A stretch of 53,991 nucleotides of DNA from Mesobacillus harenae (GCF_013343715.1 NZ_JABUNR010000022.1:1-53991), one strand, 5' to 3'. Positions 35,715 to 44,359 are shown, counted from the stretch's first letter. The notes: generated by a model not told the origin, from the letters alone. Program-made: numbers and translations.

Positions 35715-35743
35715 ATTCTATTTGGAATTTTCGGAAAAAACAA
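35715..35743 (-). promoter_or_regulatory. Acyl-CoA dehydrogenase operon promoter
   Basis: Minus strand TTGTTT (35738-35743), 17-base spacer, TAGAAT (35715-35720). The operator begins 7 bases past the -10. Confidence 0.6.
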
Positions 35744-35984
35744 GTCTTTTTGCTTTTTTTGTTGAAATTTCTTTTATCTTTATCAGAGATTTTCATCGAA
35801 TCTCCTGGTATAGCAGGGTTTTACAAAGCTGGCCAGTCATTTGGGTGCGTTTTCCTTAGCATCTTCAAATGGCAAGGCAGGAAAGCGGGCTGTCCGCTAG
35901 GGCATTATTTATCCCTTCATTATTACTTTCATTTAAGACAACAAAGGCACTGTTAAAGTACCTTTGCTGCATCTAATTCACACT

Positions 35985-37193
35985 TTATTTTACCCCTAGC
36001 GGAACTACCTTTTGACCTATTGCTGCAATCAGTTCCTTCGGCATTGGGAACGATAATGAAGCAGGGTCCTTTGAAACAGCCGGAATTGTACGTTCCAGAT
36101 CTTCCTCTGACAAATTATATTCAGAGAAGTCGGATGGCAAGCCTGTTTTCTTTTGAAGCAGTCGGATTTTTTCAATAGTCAAAGACAGCGCAGTTCTTGG
36201 ATCAGCATCTCCTACCTCAACCCGCAATGCCTGAGCGAGCTCGTAAACCTTAGGCAAATACAAATCAGGGACGCTCTCCATGACAACCGGCAGGAATACA
36301 GCGTTGGCCAACCCGTGCGGGATTCGGAATAAGGCTCCGTATGCGTGGGCCATATTATGGACTGGGATAGCGTTCAAAGCAAAGCTGAATGCTGAGATTC
36401 CCATTAGGCTAGCCTGAAGCATTTCCATTCTCGCCTCTAGATTTTTTCCATCTGAAACAGCAACAGGCAGATGCTTTTCAATAAGCCGGATTGCATGAAG
36501 GGCATGTGCATCAGTCAGCCCTGTTGCTGTTGGTGATGCTAGTGCTTCAATTGCATGAGTTAACGCGTCAAAGCCCGTGAAGGCTGTTATCGCAGGTGGC
36601 AGCCCAACTGTAAGCTCCGGATCCAGTACAGCAATATCTGCACTGATAAACGGATTTATTATGTTGGTTTTCATTTCAATCTCTTCGTTAAAAATAACAG
36701 CGATAGGCGATACTTCCGATCCTGTTCCTGCAGTGGTCGGAATCGCAATGTGCGGGATCGCAATATGAGTTGCCTGTGGAAACGATTCATACAGCAGACC
36801 GCCAGGAATGGCATCTTTAATATCTGCCAAACCTTTATGCAAAGCATATTTAACTCCTTTAACCGTGTCGAGAACACTTCCTCCCCCCACAGCAAGCAGG
36901 GCGTCTGCCCCTACTTCTCGTGCATATTTAGCTGCTGCATTTACTGACTGGCTCTCAGCATCTTGAGAAATGTCGAGATAAATGCCCGCCAATTGAGGGC
37001 CGGATCCATGTTGTGTTAATTTGAAAATTTGTGCAACCTTTTCGACGACGCCTGCCTTTTCCAAACCCCGGTCGCTAAACAGCACGACGCGTTTAGCACC
37101 AAGCCCTCGAAATAGGTCTGGAACCATTGCACGTGTATTTGCTCCGCTGTAAATGCCCGTACGAAGGTTAAATTGAGATAGTGTAGTTGACAT
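35985..37193 (-). CDS. Iron-containing alcohol dehydrogenase
   Basis: 402 residues, group III Fe-ADH. The NAD-binding ALLAVGGGSVLDTVKG (~residue 95), then the metal site spread over GFDALTHAIEA and AHAYGALFRIPHGLANAV (His residues visible), matching the family. It oxidises alcohols to aldehydes, or the reverse. ATG 37191-37193 has AGAGGTG upstream; a longer open frame from 37259 overlaps the aldehyde dehydrogenase stop. It is 29 bases after aldehyde dehydrogenase, in the R2lox operon. Confidence 0.9.
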   Translation of the reverse strand: MSTTLSQFNLRTGIYSGANTRAMVPDLFRGLGAKRVVLFSDRGLEKAGVVEKVAQIFKLTQHGSGPQLAGIYLDISQDAESQSVNAAAKYAREVGADALLAVGGGSVLDTVKGVKYALHKGLADIKDAIPGGLLYESFPQATHIAIPHIAIPTTAGTGSEVSPIAVIFNEEIEMKTNIINPFISADIAVLDPELTVGLPPAITAFTGFDALTHAIEALASPTATGLTDAHALHAIRLIEKHLPVAVSDGKNLEARMEMLQASLMGISAFSFALNAIPVHNMAHAYGALFRIPHGLANAVFLPVVMESVPDLYLPKVYELAQALRVEVGDADPRTALSLTIEKIRLLQKKTGLPSDFSEYNLSEEDLERTIPAVSKDPASLSFPMPKELIAAIGQKVVPLGVK

Positions 37194-37222
37194 CCTTTTC
37201 ACCTCTTTGCTTTCTTTTATTT

Positions 37223-38752
37223 TTATTGCTTCGTATCTGAGAATAAGATTCCATACCAATTCTTTTTATTAATCTCTGGAACCATTGATGTGTGGACATG
37301 CTTTGTCTGGGTGTAAGCATCAAGAGAATGCATGCCCATTTCACGGCCAATTCCGCTCTGTTTATACCCCCCGAATGGAGCATCACTGCGAAGCATATGC
37401 CAATCATTTATCCAGACCACACCTGCTTGAAGCTTTCTGGCAACCTCATATGCTTTATTGACATCTTTTGTCCAGACTCCTGCAGCCAGACCATAAATGG
37501 TATCGTTAGCCATCCGGATAGCTTCTTCAACATCAGAATAGCGAATGATAGACAAAACTGGTCCAAATATTTCTTCCCTGGCTATTTTCATATCATTTGT
37601 TACATTCGTAAAGATCGTCGGTTCTACGAAATGGCCTTCCTCACATCCAGGAATCGTTACAGCATTTCCTCCGCAAACAAGAGTTGCGCCTTCCTGTTTA
37701 CCCGCTTCAATATAAGAAAGGATAGTTTCTTTCTGCTTTTTAGAAATAACCGGACCTACATCTGTGGCAGGGTCAAGCGGGTGTCCCAGTTTAATTTTAC
37801 TCGCTAGAGCCACAAGGCCTTCTACTACTTGATCGTGCATATGATCCGGCACAAACAGCCTTGTGCCAGACTCGCATAATTGTCCTGAATGAAGGAAAAC
37901 TCCGAATAAGCTTCCCGGCAAAGCAATGCTAAGGTCTGCATCCTCTAGAATGATATTTGGTGATTTACCACCAAGCTCAAGTGTTGTGTTTTTAATCGTT
38001 TCGGATGCCAATGACATGATTTTCCGGCCAACTTCAGTTGAACCAGTGAATGCAACTTTATCAACCTTTGGATGGCGCACTAATGCCTCTCCTACCTCAG
38101 CACCTGGCCCTGTTACAACATTGATAACTCCTGGCGGTACAACTTGTGAAATGATTTCAGCAAGCCTTAAAGTTGATAATGGTGTATAGCTTGCCGGTTT
38201 AATCACAACTGTATTTCCCATCGCCAATGCAGGAGCGATTTTCCAAGTTGCAATAACCATAGGAAGATTCCAAGGTGTGATAGCTGCACACACTCCGATT
38301 GGTTCCCTCCAAATGAAGTTATGAGCCGGACCAGGAAACGGCGGCACAGGCAAAGTTTCTGAAAAGGGATAGTCCAAAGTAAACTTTGCAAGTGTCTGAA
38401 ACAAGTCAACCATTTGCAGGATGTCGCTTGCACCAATCCTGCGTACCGTGCCACCTGAACTAACCGCTTCCAAAAAGGCAAGTTCCTCAGCATTTGCTGC
38501 TATTTGTCCAGCAATAGCATAGAGAACCTTTGATCGGTCTTTAGGATTCATATCTTTCCAATCCGTGTTATCAAATGCATCCCTTGCAGCCTGAACTGCA
38601 CGGTCAACATCTGCTTCTGTACCCTTAGCCACCCTAGCAACAAGCTGGCCATCTGCTGGATTAAACACATCAAAAGTTTCCTGGCTGCTTGCAGGCTCCC
38701 ATTTGCCATTAATAAATAGTGGGAATGTTTTTACATCAACATTTACAGTCAT
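37223..38752 (-). CDS. NAD(P)+ aldehyde dehydrogenase
   Basis: 509 residues, ALDH superfamily. FTGSTEVGRKIMSL, catalytic Glu in LELGGKSPNIILED, catalytic Cys in HSGQLCESGTRLFV and the REEIFGPVLSIIRY block. Oxidises aldehydes to carboxylic acids, which could feed the acyl-CoA ligases downstream. 18 bases behind the R2lox gene with AAAGGAGG before its ATG. Confidence 0.92.
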   Translation of the reverse strand: MTVNVDVKTFPLFINGKWEPASSQETFDVFNPADGQLVARVAKGTEADVDRAVQAARDAFDNTDWKDMNPKDRSKVLYAIAGQIAANAEELAFLEAVSSGGTVRRIGASDILQMVDLFQTLAKFTLDYPFSETLPVPPFPGPAHNFIWREPIGVCAAITPWNLPMVIATWKIAPALAMGNTVVIKPASYTPLSTLRLAEIISQVVPPGVINVVTGPGAEVGEALVRHPKVDKVAFTGSTEVGRKIMSLASETIKNTTLELGGKSPNIILEDADLSIALPGSLFGVFLHSGQLCESGTRLFVPDHMHDQVVEGLVALASKIKLGHPLDPATDVGPVISKKQKETILSYIEAGKQEGATLVCGGNAVTIPGCEEGHFVEPTIFTNVTNDMKIAREEIFGPVLSIIRYSDVEEAIRMANDTIYGLAAGVWTKDVNKAYEVARKLQAGVVWINDWHMLRSDAPFGGYKQSGIGREMGMHSLDAYTQTKHVHTSMVPEINKKNWYGILFSDTKQ

Positions 38753-38770
38753 ATTTCTTCCTCCTTTACT

Positions 38771-39664
38771 TTATAAAACTCCTAATTCACTTTCGGTGAA
38801 TTTATAAATTTCTTCGATTTTCTTTCCTTTAGCACGTGCTAAAATTTCCATGCGAACAGATAGCTGTTTCATCGTAAATGCCATAGTGTCATCAATGTCA
38901 TTTCCAAATGCACTCACTTCTCTGCCTCGAATACCTTCCTGGTTAATTTCGATAGCAATTGGAGTAAGCTCCTGCATTTTACTCGTAACAAAATCATAGA
39001 GATGCGGATGTTCACAAATTAACCGCTGCAGCAAGAACGTACCATAGCCAATATGCCTTGATTCATCCCTTTTTAACAGGCCGATTCCTTTTAAGAGGCC
39101 CGGCATAAATCCTGCTTTTTCAAGAGATTGATAGAAAGAGTAATATCCTGTTTCAGCCAGCACTCCTTCTACGAACATGTTATAGACTACTGATGCTTCT
39201 GCAATTGCTTCAGGTGACTGATCATGGACAAGACGCTCCATAGTAGCAGGAAGTATTTCATAGAATACCTTTTTATAGGTATCAGAGTGGAAGTGAGAAA
39301 GATCGCCTTTTTCCCCGATAGCATTTAGAACAAGTCTGAAAAATTCAGTGTGTTTAGCCTCTTCAAATAAAAATGTTGTTAAAAACATCTCTTCCTCTAG
39401 ACGTCCTTCTTTAGCAATAGTCATGATTAGTGGCAGTAAATCAAGGGTTACAGCTTCCTCCCCAGCCTGAAACATAGAAATAAGCCTTAAAATATCCTCT
39501 TGCTGTTCACTCGTCATTGCCTTCCAGTCTCTGGCATCCTGACTGAAATCAATGTCCATAGGATTCCAAGTTCCAAACTTCTTAGCTTTCTGATACAGCC
39601 GGTAAGGAAAAGAATCCTCCTGTATACCTCTGGCGCTAGTCGTTAGAATCGTTCTTTGTGACAT
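38771..39664 (-). CDS. R2-like ligand-binding oxidase (R2lox), Mn/Fe cofactor
   Basis: 297 residues, ferritin-like, soluble. All R2lox ligands are visible: Glu69 and Val72 in AGEEAVTLD, Glu102 and His105 in FLFEEAKHTEFF, Tyr161 and Glu166 in VVYNMFVEG, Glu201 and His204 in KRDESRHIG. Val72 and Tyr161 are the pair that form the ether cross-link of this family. This separates it from ribonucleotide reductase R2, whose radical Tyr and hydrophobic pocket differ. Known R2lox proteins bind a long-chain fatty acid, with the true substrate unknown. GGAGG precedes the ATG. First gene of an operon with aldehyde and alcohol dehydrogenases. Confidence 0.88.
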   Translation of the reverse strand: MSQRTILTTSARGIQEDSFPYRLYQKAKKFGTWNPMDIDFSQDARDWKAMTSEQQEDILRLISMFQAGEEAVTLDLLPLIMTIAKEGRLEEEMFLTTFLFEEAKHTEFFRLVLNAIGEKGDLSHFHSDTYKKVFYEILPATMERLVHDQSPEAIAEASVVYNMFVEGVLAETGYYSFYQSLEKAGFMPGLLKGIGLLKRDESRHIGYGTFLLQRLICEHPHLYDFVTSKMQELTPIAIEINQEGIRGREVSAFGNDIDDTMAFTMKQLSVRMEILARAKGKKIEEIYKFTESELGVL

Positions 39665-40069
39665 TGTTAATTCCTCCTATAAATAATTTTTTATATTGAA
39701 GTTGCTTTTAACCTATATACATTGCCTTCAGCTGTAAAAATCTATTGAGAATTAAGTCTTGATGCAGGCCTGGTTCCCTCTTAAGCAAATTCCAGCAAGA
39801 TTCGAGTTTTGTAAGCCCTTTCATTTTGGCGTTAACTAAATGGGTGAGGGATTGTATAAATCTGTAAAAACTGCATAAAAGCGCCTAATCTATTAACTTG
39901 CTATAACTTTTTATAAAGCTAAGAATGTACCTTCAATTTTCTATAGTTATACACCTGCCTTCCAGCGAGCCAAGCTTCTTGCTAATAATTTTGATTCTCC
40001 TAGACTTACTTACTCAGGAGATCCTGGCAGCGTATGTATTTCAATATCTGCTCAGATTTATCATAAAAG
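39665..40069. other. Intergenic region upstream of R2lox
   Basis: About 400 AT-rich bases containing the R2lox promoter. One candidate on the minus strand is TTTACA, a 17-base spacer, TAGGTT, at about 39709-39737, but it is weak. No gene or strong hairpin seen. Confidence 0.35.
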
Positions 40070-41020
40070 CTATTGAGCGAGCCTGTAAAAAAAGACAGAA
40101 TCTCGTTCATTGGCTTCTACTTCACCGTTTAGTTCCAACAAATCTAAATGCCCCTGAATTTGGGACAACCCGAGGAAAATCATCTTACCCTTCAACTGAG
40201 GGTAGAGGATTTTACATATCTCAAAAACAGACTTGGCACCATCTTTAAGTGCTTCTCTTATAAATCGGAAGCGCTTTTCCTGTTCCAAGAACCGTTTGTC
40301 AATCCCATCAAGATGGTTTATGAACACTTCGCCATGTCCTGGATAAACTGTACAGAGTGGAAGCATCCTAACTTTTTTAAGTGAATCACGAAATTGCAAT
40401 AAAGGCTTGGGACGCTCAGTGCTTCCAGGGTATGGCGGCTCTATAAAAGCATTGACAGACATGTTTGCAACTAAATGATCACCTGAAAACGCATCGCCTG
40501 TCTTTGGATTCCACAGCAGAATATCTGATTGACTATGACCCGGAACATAAACGACCTCAAACCAATCGTCTCCAATAGGCAGCCTGTCACCATCTTTTAT
40601 GTAGTGCACTTTACCCCAATTTATTTCACGATACCGCTGAGCATGTTTATGTATGGAGGCATCCGCTCCACATTGCTTTAAAAAGCCGTGGTAAAACGTC
40701 TCGTTCCTTTCGTGCTCAAGCTTACCTCCATTAATCGAGATACTGGCCTGTTCGTGGATGTAGACGGGTATATCAGTTTCTTCCCGGATCAGTTCGATAC
40801 CTCCTGAGTGGTCGGTATGCATATGTGTTAAAACGATCTGATCAAAATCTGAAAGTTGAAGACCGTTTTGTCTCAGCAGAGACTTAAATTCTAAAAACGA
40901 CTTTTTCCCTGGGTTGCCGGTATCGATTAACGTAGCCGTTTCACCTATTGCGGCAAATGCATTTACATATCCTTCTGCAAAAGGAGTTTCGAGCTGAAGC
41001 TTTATTATTTTGACGATAGG
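40070..41020 (-). CDS. MBL-fold metallohydrolase, start unclear
   Basis: About 316 residues. Metal motif LTHMHTDHSGG (~residues 65-75), then PGHSQSDILLWN, GDAFSGDHLVA and VYPGHGEVF complete the HxHxDH fold. The reading frame continues upstream to PIVKIIKLQLETPF but contains no ATG, GTG or TTG before the metal motif. A GTG at 41022-41024 with an AAGGAG seven bases away lies one base out of frame; deletion of one G of the GG would join them. So there is a frameshift, a sequence error, or a non-canonical start. Confidence 0.75.
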   Translation of the reverse strand, partial: PIVKIIKLQLETPFAEGYVNAFAAIGETATLIDTGNPGKKSFLEFKSLLRQNGLQLSDFDQIVLTHMHTDHSGGIELIREETDIPVYIHEQASISINGGKLEHERNETFYHGFLKQCGADASIHKHAQRYREINWGKVHYIKDGDRLPIGDDWFEVVYVPGHSQSDILLWNPKTGDAFSGDHLVANMSVNAFIEPPYPGSTERPKPLLQFRDSLKKVRMLPLCTVYPGHGEVFINHLDGIDKRFLEQEKRFRFIREALKDGAKSVFEICKILYPQLKGKMIFLGLSQIQGHLDLLELNGEVEANERDSVFFYRLAQ

Positions 41021-41024
41021 CCAC

Positions 41025-41890
41025 TCTCTCCTTTCCCCCAGAGATAAGATTGAAAAGGTATTTCAAAAATGCTTCTGTGGAAAAATATATTTTAGACAAT
41101 CTAATATTATGTATAAGTTCTATCAACATTTAAGAAATCCTGCTAAAATTTTTAATTATTTGAAAATTATATTTATTTCTGGGTTTTCTTGTTGATCAGT
41201 TAGATTTACGCCTTATACCGATAAATTCATACAGATTTCTCAAAGGGCCGAAAGTTTTTTTCCGCCAGGGTACACTTAATACACAAAGTCGTTAAAATTC
41301 AGTGATTAATTCTGCTCTGCGCTTCTTCAAGGGGATGTTCTATTTTCTTTATTGGGATAATGGCTGTCTTAGCTTAGTCTGTTTTATCAGTGATGATGGT
41401 CGCTAACGCTCAAAGATGATCAATCAATCCGTTAAAGTGTCTGTGACAGACCAGCACTGATTCTCTCTTTACAGGTGATGATTGGAATATTGTGAATCCC
41501 AGCTGGTACTGCTGAATGAAAAGGTTAGGATGGGCTATATTTATGGATTAAGTGTCTCATCTGTAAAAGATCAACAAAATGCAAGAAGAATTCAAACTAG
41601 ATTTCCTATGTTCTCTGAAAAAGATTTAAGGCCTGAACTAAAGGATTTGGCTGGCCTTAATTCGCTGTGCTGATTTTCGATTAAAGATACTGATTTTTAC
41701 CCTTTGGTGAACAGCTATATTCACCATAGACCACGGTACAGACACAGTACAGTTATTGACCTAAAGTAGTAAATATATTGTTTGAATGCCATAAAGCCTT
41801 TTAAGTAGCACGAAATGAAAATAAAACCAGACAGCCAATTTGATGGCATGCCTGGTTTTTTCGGACCTATAGTTCTCTTGCTAGCTTTAT
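41025..41890. other. Long intergenic region
   Basis: About 866 bases with no confident gene. A plus-strand 63-codon frame (41482-41673) has no ribosome site and no family. A stem (AAACCAG...CTGGTTT, 41824-41858) with a T-tract is the terminator for the MhqD-like gene. Confidence 0.4.
41824..41863. terminator. Intrinsic terminator
   Basis: AAACCAGACAGCC pairs imperfectly with GGCATGCCTGGTTT, with a T-run on the plus strand and TTTTATTTT on the minus strand. Ends the MhqO-MhqD transcript. Confidence 0.7.
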
Positions 41891-42502
41891 TTATTTAGAA
41901 TAATGTCCTTCAAACCACATTTTGGCCTGGTCGACTTCTTCCCTTGTTAGCTCATGTCCGCCTTCGCCCCAATGCTCGGTTACCTCTCCCCCGGCTTCTC
42001 GCAGCACTTCAGCCAATTCCCTTGTTTCATCCGCAGGGATTAACGGATCTCTCTTGCCTGCACCTATGAAAACAGGAGTGCCTTCCAGATTAGGAAGTTT
42101 TACATTTTTCAGCGGCACCATGGCGTGAAAAAGTATGGCGCCTTTTAACACATTTTCAAAGTGATATAAAAGGCTGGCAGCAATATTTGCACCATTTGAA
42201 TAGCCGATCGCTACGACTTCATCTCGTTTAAACTTAAATTTTCCGGCCATTTCATCAATAAATTGATTTAGTTCTTTTGTCCGAAAGACCAAGTCTTCCT
42301 CATCAAAGACCCCTTCAGAAAGCCTTCGAAAGAACCGTGGCATCCCATTTTCCAGTACATTGCCTCTGACACCGAGAACAGAGGCTCCTGGTGCAATCAT
42401 CTCAGCTAAGGGAAGAAGATCTCGTTCGTTTCCTCCTGTACCATGTAAGAGAAGCAGTACAGGTCCTTGTTCATTTTTTCCTTTTATAAAGATATGTTCC
42501 AT
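41891..42502 (-). CDS. mhqD: Phospholipase/carboxylesterase-family hydrolase (MhqD-like)
   Basis: 203 residues, alpha/beta hydrolase. LLLHGTGGNERDLL oxyanion loop, nucleophile Ser in IGYSNGANIAASLLY, Asp in GAGKRDPLIPADETR and His in GEGGHELT. Matches the B. subtilis MhqD type encoded beside MhqO, induced by quinones and phenols. 14 bases downstream of the dioxygenase gene, so one operon. Probable ester hydrolysis after ring cleavage. No MhqR-type operator (ATCTCGAATTCGAGAT) is apparent. Confidence 0.85.
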   Translation of the reverse strand: MEHIFIKGKNEQGPVLLLLHGTGGNERDLLPLAEMIAPGASVLGVRGNVLENGMPRFFRRLSEGVFDEEDLVFRTKELNQFIDEMAGKFKFKRDEVVAIGYSNGANIAASLLYHFENVLKGAILFHAMVPLKNVKLPNLEGTPVFIGAGKRDPLIPADETRELAEVLREAGGEVTEHWGEGGHELTREEVDQAKMWFEGHYSK

Positions 42503-42516
42503 TAAAAAATCGCCCC

Positions 42517-43497
42517 TTATTCTTTAGTATCTAAAGGTTTTAGTTTAGCTTCTATCGACTCTCTTTGATTCTCCAAATACGGAGGCAAGGCCAAATTTTC
42601 GCCGAGTTGTTCAAAAGGCTCATCTCCTTCAAACCCTGGACCATCTGTGGCGAGTTCAAAAAGGATTCCGTTTGGCTCCCTGAAATAGAGTGACCGGAAA
42701 TAATACCGTTCCACAAATCCCGAACTAGGAATCTTTAACTCCTTAAGTAATTCTACCCATTTATTAAGCTCTTCAGTGTTCTCAACACGGAATGCTACAT
42801 GATGGATGCTTCCTCTACCTGGCCTTTCAGCTGGAAGGTCGGTTCGTTCTTCGAGATGTACCTCCGCCCCAGTACCTCCCTCGCCCGTTTCATAAACTAC
42901 AATATCCCGCTGCCCTTCTGCAACTGATGGGTATTGGCTTGTTTGGCGATATCCTAAAATTTGAGTTAACACAGCTGCCGTTTTTTCAAAACTGCCGACA
43001 GTCAGTATTACTGGTCCGAGACCGCGGATTCCATGCTCGTTTGGAACAGGACTTTTATTCCAAGGGTTTCCTCCTTTTACGCCTTTATTATTCTCATCCG
43101 AAACGAGCATCAGGCGCTGGCCCTCAAAGTCCCGGAACGATAAGGTCTTTCGCCCGCCCCTTTCCTCGATGCCATCATGTCTGACTTCATGTGCATCAAA
43201 GCGGTTTATCCAGTAGTGCAATGACTCATCATCGGGCACCCTTAAACTTGTAAGCGAAATACTATTCGTTCCATAACGAGTTTGTCCTGCACGCGGGATT
43301 TCAAAAAATGTTAAGTCTGTACCCGGATTCCCTCTTTCGTCAGCATAAAATAAATGGTACACAGATGTATCGTCCTGATTGACTGTCTTTTTCACAAGCC
43401 TTAGGCCAAGGATTTTTGTATAGAATTTATAATTCCCTTCAGCATCAGCTGTTATAGCTGAAACATGATGCTGCCCTTTTAGCGGTCTAAAATTCAT
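42517..43497 (-). CDS. mhqO: Ring-cleaving dioxygenase (MhqO/LapB-type, VOC fold)
   Basis: 326 residues, two vicinal-oxygen-chelate domains. Metal ligands: first His in LKGQHHVSAI, second His in GSIHHVAFRV and Glu in REPNGILFELATDGPGF. Close in pattern to B. subtilis MhqO/MhqA/MhqE, which cleave hydroquinone-type rings and give quinone resistance. ATG 43497 has AAAGGTG upstream. Precedes MhqD in the operon. Confidence 0.88.
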   Translation of the reverse strand: MNFRPLKGQHHVSAITADAEGNYKFYTKILGLRLVKKTVNQDDTSVYHLFYADERGNPGTDLTFFEIPRAGQTRYGTNSISLTSLRVPDDESLHYWINRFDAHEVRHDGIEERGGRKTLSFRDFEGQRLMLVSDENNKGVKGGNPWNKSPVPNEHGIRGLGPVILTVGSFEKTAAVLTQILGYRQTSQYPSVAEGQRDIVVYETGEGGTGAEVHLEERTDLPAERPGRGSIHHVAFRVENTEELNKWVELLKELKIPSSGFVERYYFRSLYFREPNGILFELATDGPGFEGDEPFEQLGENLALPPYLENQRESIEAKLKPLDTKE

Positions 43498-43609
43498 GTC
43501 AGTTCACACCTTTAATTTTCTTTACTTTATTTTGGCTTAACTAAATATAGATTGCAAATAAACGGTTTGTTTCCTGTGAAAATACAAGCTTTCCGTAAAC
43601 ATTTTCCAC

Positions 43610-43639
43610 TTGCCGGCACGCTTACAATAGTGGTATAGT
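43610..43639 (+). promoter_or_regulatory. Promoter of the 43646-43757 structured RNA
   Basis: TTGCCG (43610-43615), 18-base spacer and TATAGT (43634-43639), upstream of the RNA. Confidence 0.6.
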
Positions 43640-43645
43640 AATTAA

Positions 43646-43757
43646 GCGATGAGCTGAGTTGTGTAAGCCGACAGACACTCCCTTGCGGAAATGTACGATG
43701 TGGCGTACAGTCTGTCGCCTCAATACGCAAAAAAGACACCTTTTGGGTGTCTTTTTT
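43646..43757 (+). ncRNA. Structured small RNA, unknown family
   Basis: About 110 nt. CCGACAGAC pairs with GTCTGTCG (8 bp or more), enclosing CTCCCTTGCGGA and a hairpin TGTAC/GTACA. A terminator ends it: AAGACACC (43733-43740) with GGTGTCTT (43746-43753) and a T-run. CTCCC could pair with Shine-Dalgarno-like GGGAG in a target mRNA. It might alternatively regulate the 62-residue ORF 98 bases downstream. Similar in plan (promoter, big stem, terminator) to the RNA at 4141. Confidence 0.65.
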
Positions 43758-43854
43758 TATTGGATCTAGCATTTTTTCATATATAACCTTTAGATTAGGG
43801 CCGGGTCATAATAAAACTTGCATAAGGATATCCTATAAAAAAGGAGGATGTTAT

Positions 43855-44043
43855 ATGCAGAATAAAGATAACGACGAGGAATTAACCAGCGCACTCCAAA
43901 ATATTGGCGCCAATACTCATGAAATAATAAACTTTCTTAAACAAAGCGGCGAACACGATAAATTAACATGTAATAATGAGCTATTTTATAAAGAACTGCG
44001 TGCAGCAGCAGAGGATGGATTTTCAGATCCAGAAGAAACCTAA
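43855..44043 (+). CDS. Small hypothetical protein
   Basis: 62 residues, acidic (MQNKDNDEELTSALQNIGAN, then ELRAAAEDGFSDPEET). No membrane or signal segment. AAAGGAGG 7 bases before the ATG strongly supports translation. It begins 98 bases after the terminator of the structured RNA, and has its own terminator at 44047-44080. Family not recognised. Confidence 0.7.
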   Translation: MQNKDNDEELTSALQNIGANTHEIINFLKQSGEHDKLTCNNELFYKELRAAAEDGFSDPEET

Positions 44044-44046
44044 AAT

Positions 44047-44080
44047 AATGGCCACCGAAATGATTCGGCGGCCATTTCTT
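44047..44080. terminator. Intrinsic terminator
   Basis: AATGGCCACCGAA (44047-44059) pairs with TTCGGCGGCCATT (44064-44076), followed by TTCTTTTT. Confidence 0.8.
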
Positions 44081-44185
44081 TTTCACAAACAAAAAAGACC
44101 CAGAACGGATCTCTCACAACAATGAACTAGTTATACGAATATTAAACGCAAACACAGAATGCTATCATCTATTGTTGTTGTGCAC

Positions 44186-44359
44186 TTATTTCACTTGTTC
44201 AATTTCTTCCTCAAAATAGAAAGTATTGGGGTACTCTTTTACGGTATAAGAATACCGTTTCATGTTTGCCACATAGCTGCATTTGCTAATGGTTACTGTT
44301 TCGCCCGAATTCTTAATCGTTACTTTGTCGCCACTTTTAAAACTCTTTTTTTGTTTCAA
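44186..44359 (-). CDS. Short 57-residue KOW-like basic protein
   Basis: A compact basic protein too short for routine gene-finding: KSFKSGDKVTIKNSGETV, then KRYSYTVKEYPNTFYFEEE. The KVTIKNSGETVTISK pattern looks like a small SH3/KOW-type beta barrel. TTG start (44357-44359) preceded by GAGGGAAAAGG. It codes in a consistent minus-strand frame; the opposite-strand 78-codon frame here is the shadow. Function unknown. Confidence 0.65.
   Translation of the reverse strand: MKQKKSFKSGDKVTIKNSGETVTISKCSYVANMKRYSYTVKEYPNTFYFEEEIEQVK

Larger units (their letters stand above)
35630..35984. other. Intergenic region with promoter, operator and terminator
   Basis: Holds the operator and promoter noted above on its left. 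On its right, CAAAGGCAC (35942-35950) pairs with GTACCTTTG (35958-35966), a likely terminator for the upstream iron alcohol dehydrogenase. No gene is seen in between. Confidence 0.5.

Noticed and set aside
38771..39664. Ribonucleotide reductase beta subunit
   Set aside because: No nrdA/nrdE partner nearby, and the Val72-Tyr161 pair and ligand set fit R2lox.
41482..41673. 63-codon plus-strand open frame between MBL and MhqD genes
   Set aside because: No ribosome site, unclear composition, and no family.
43527..43772. 81-codon minus-strand frame across the structured RNA
   Set aside because: No ribosome site, and the helices and terminator explain the sequence better.
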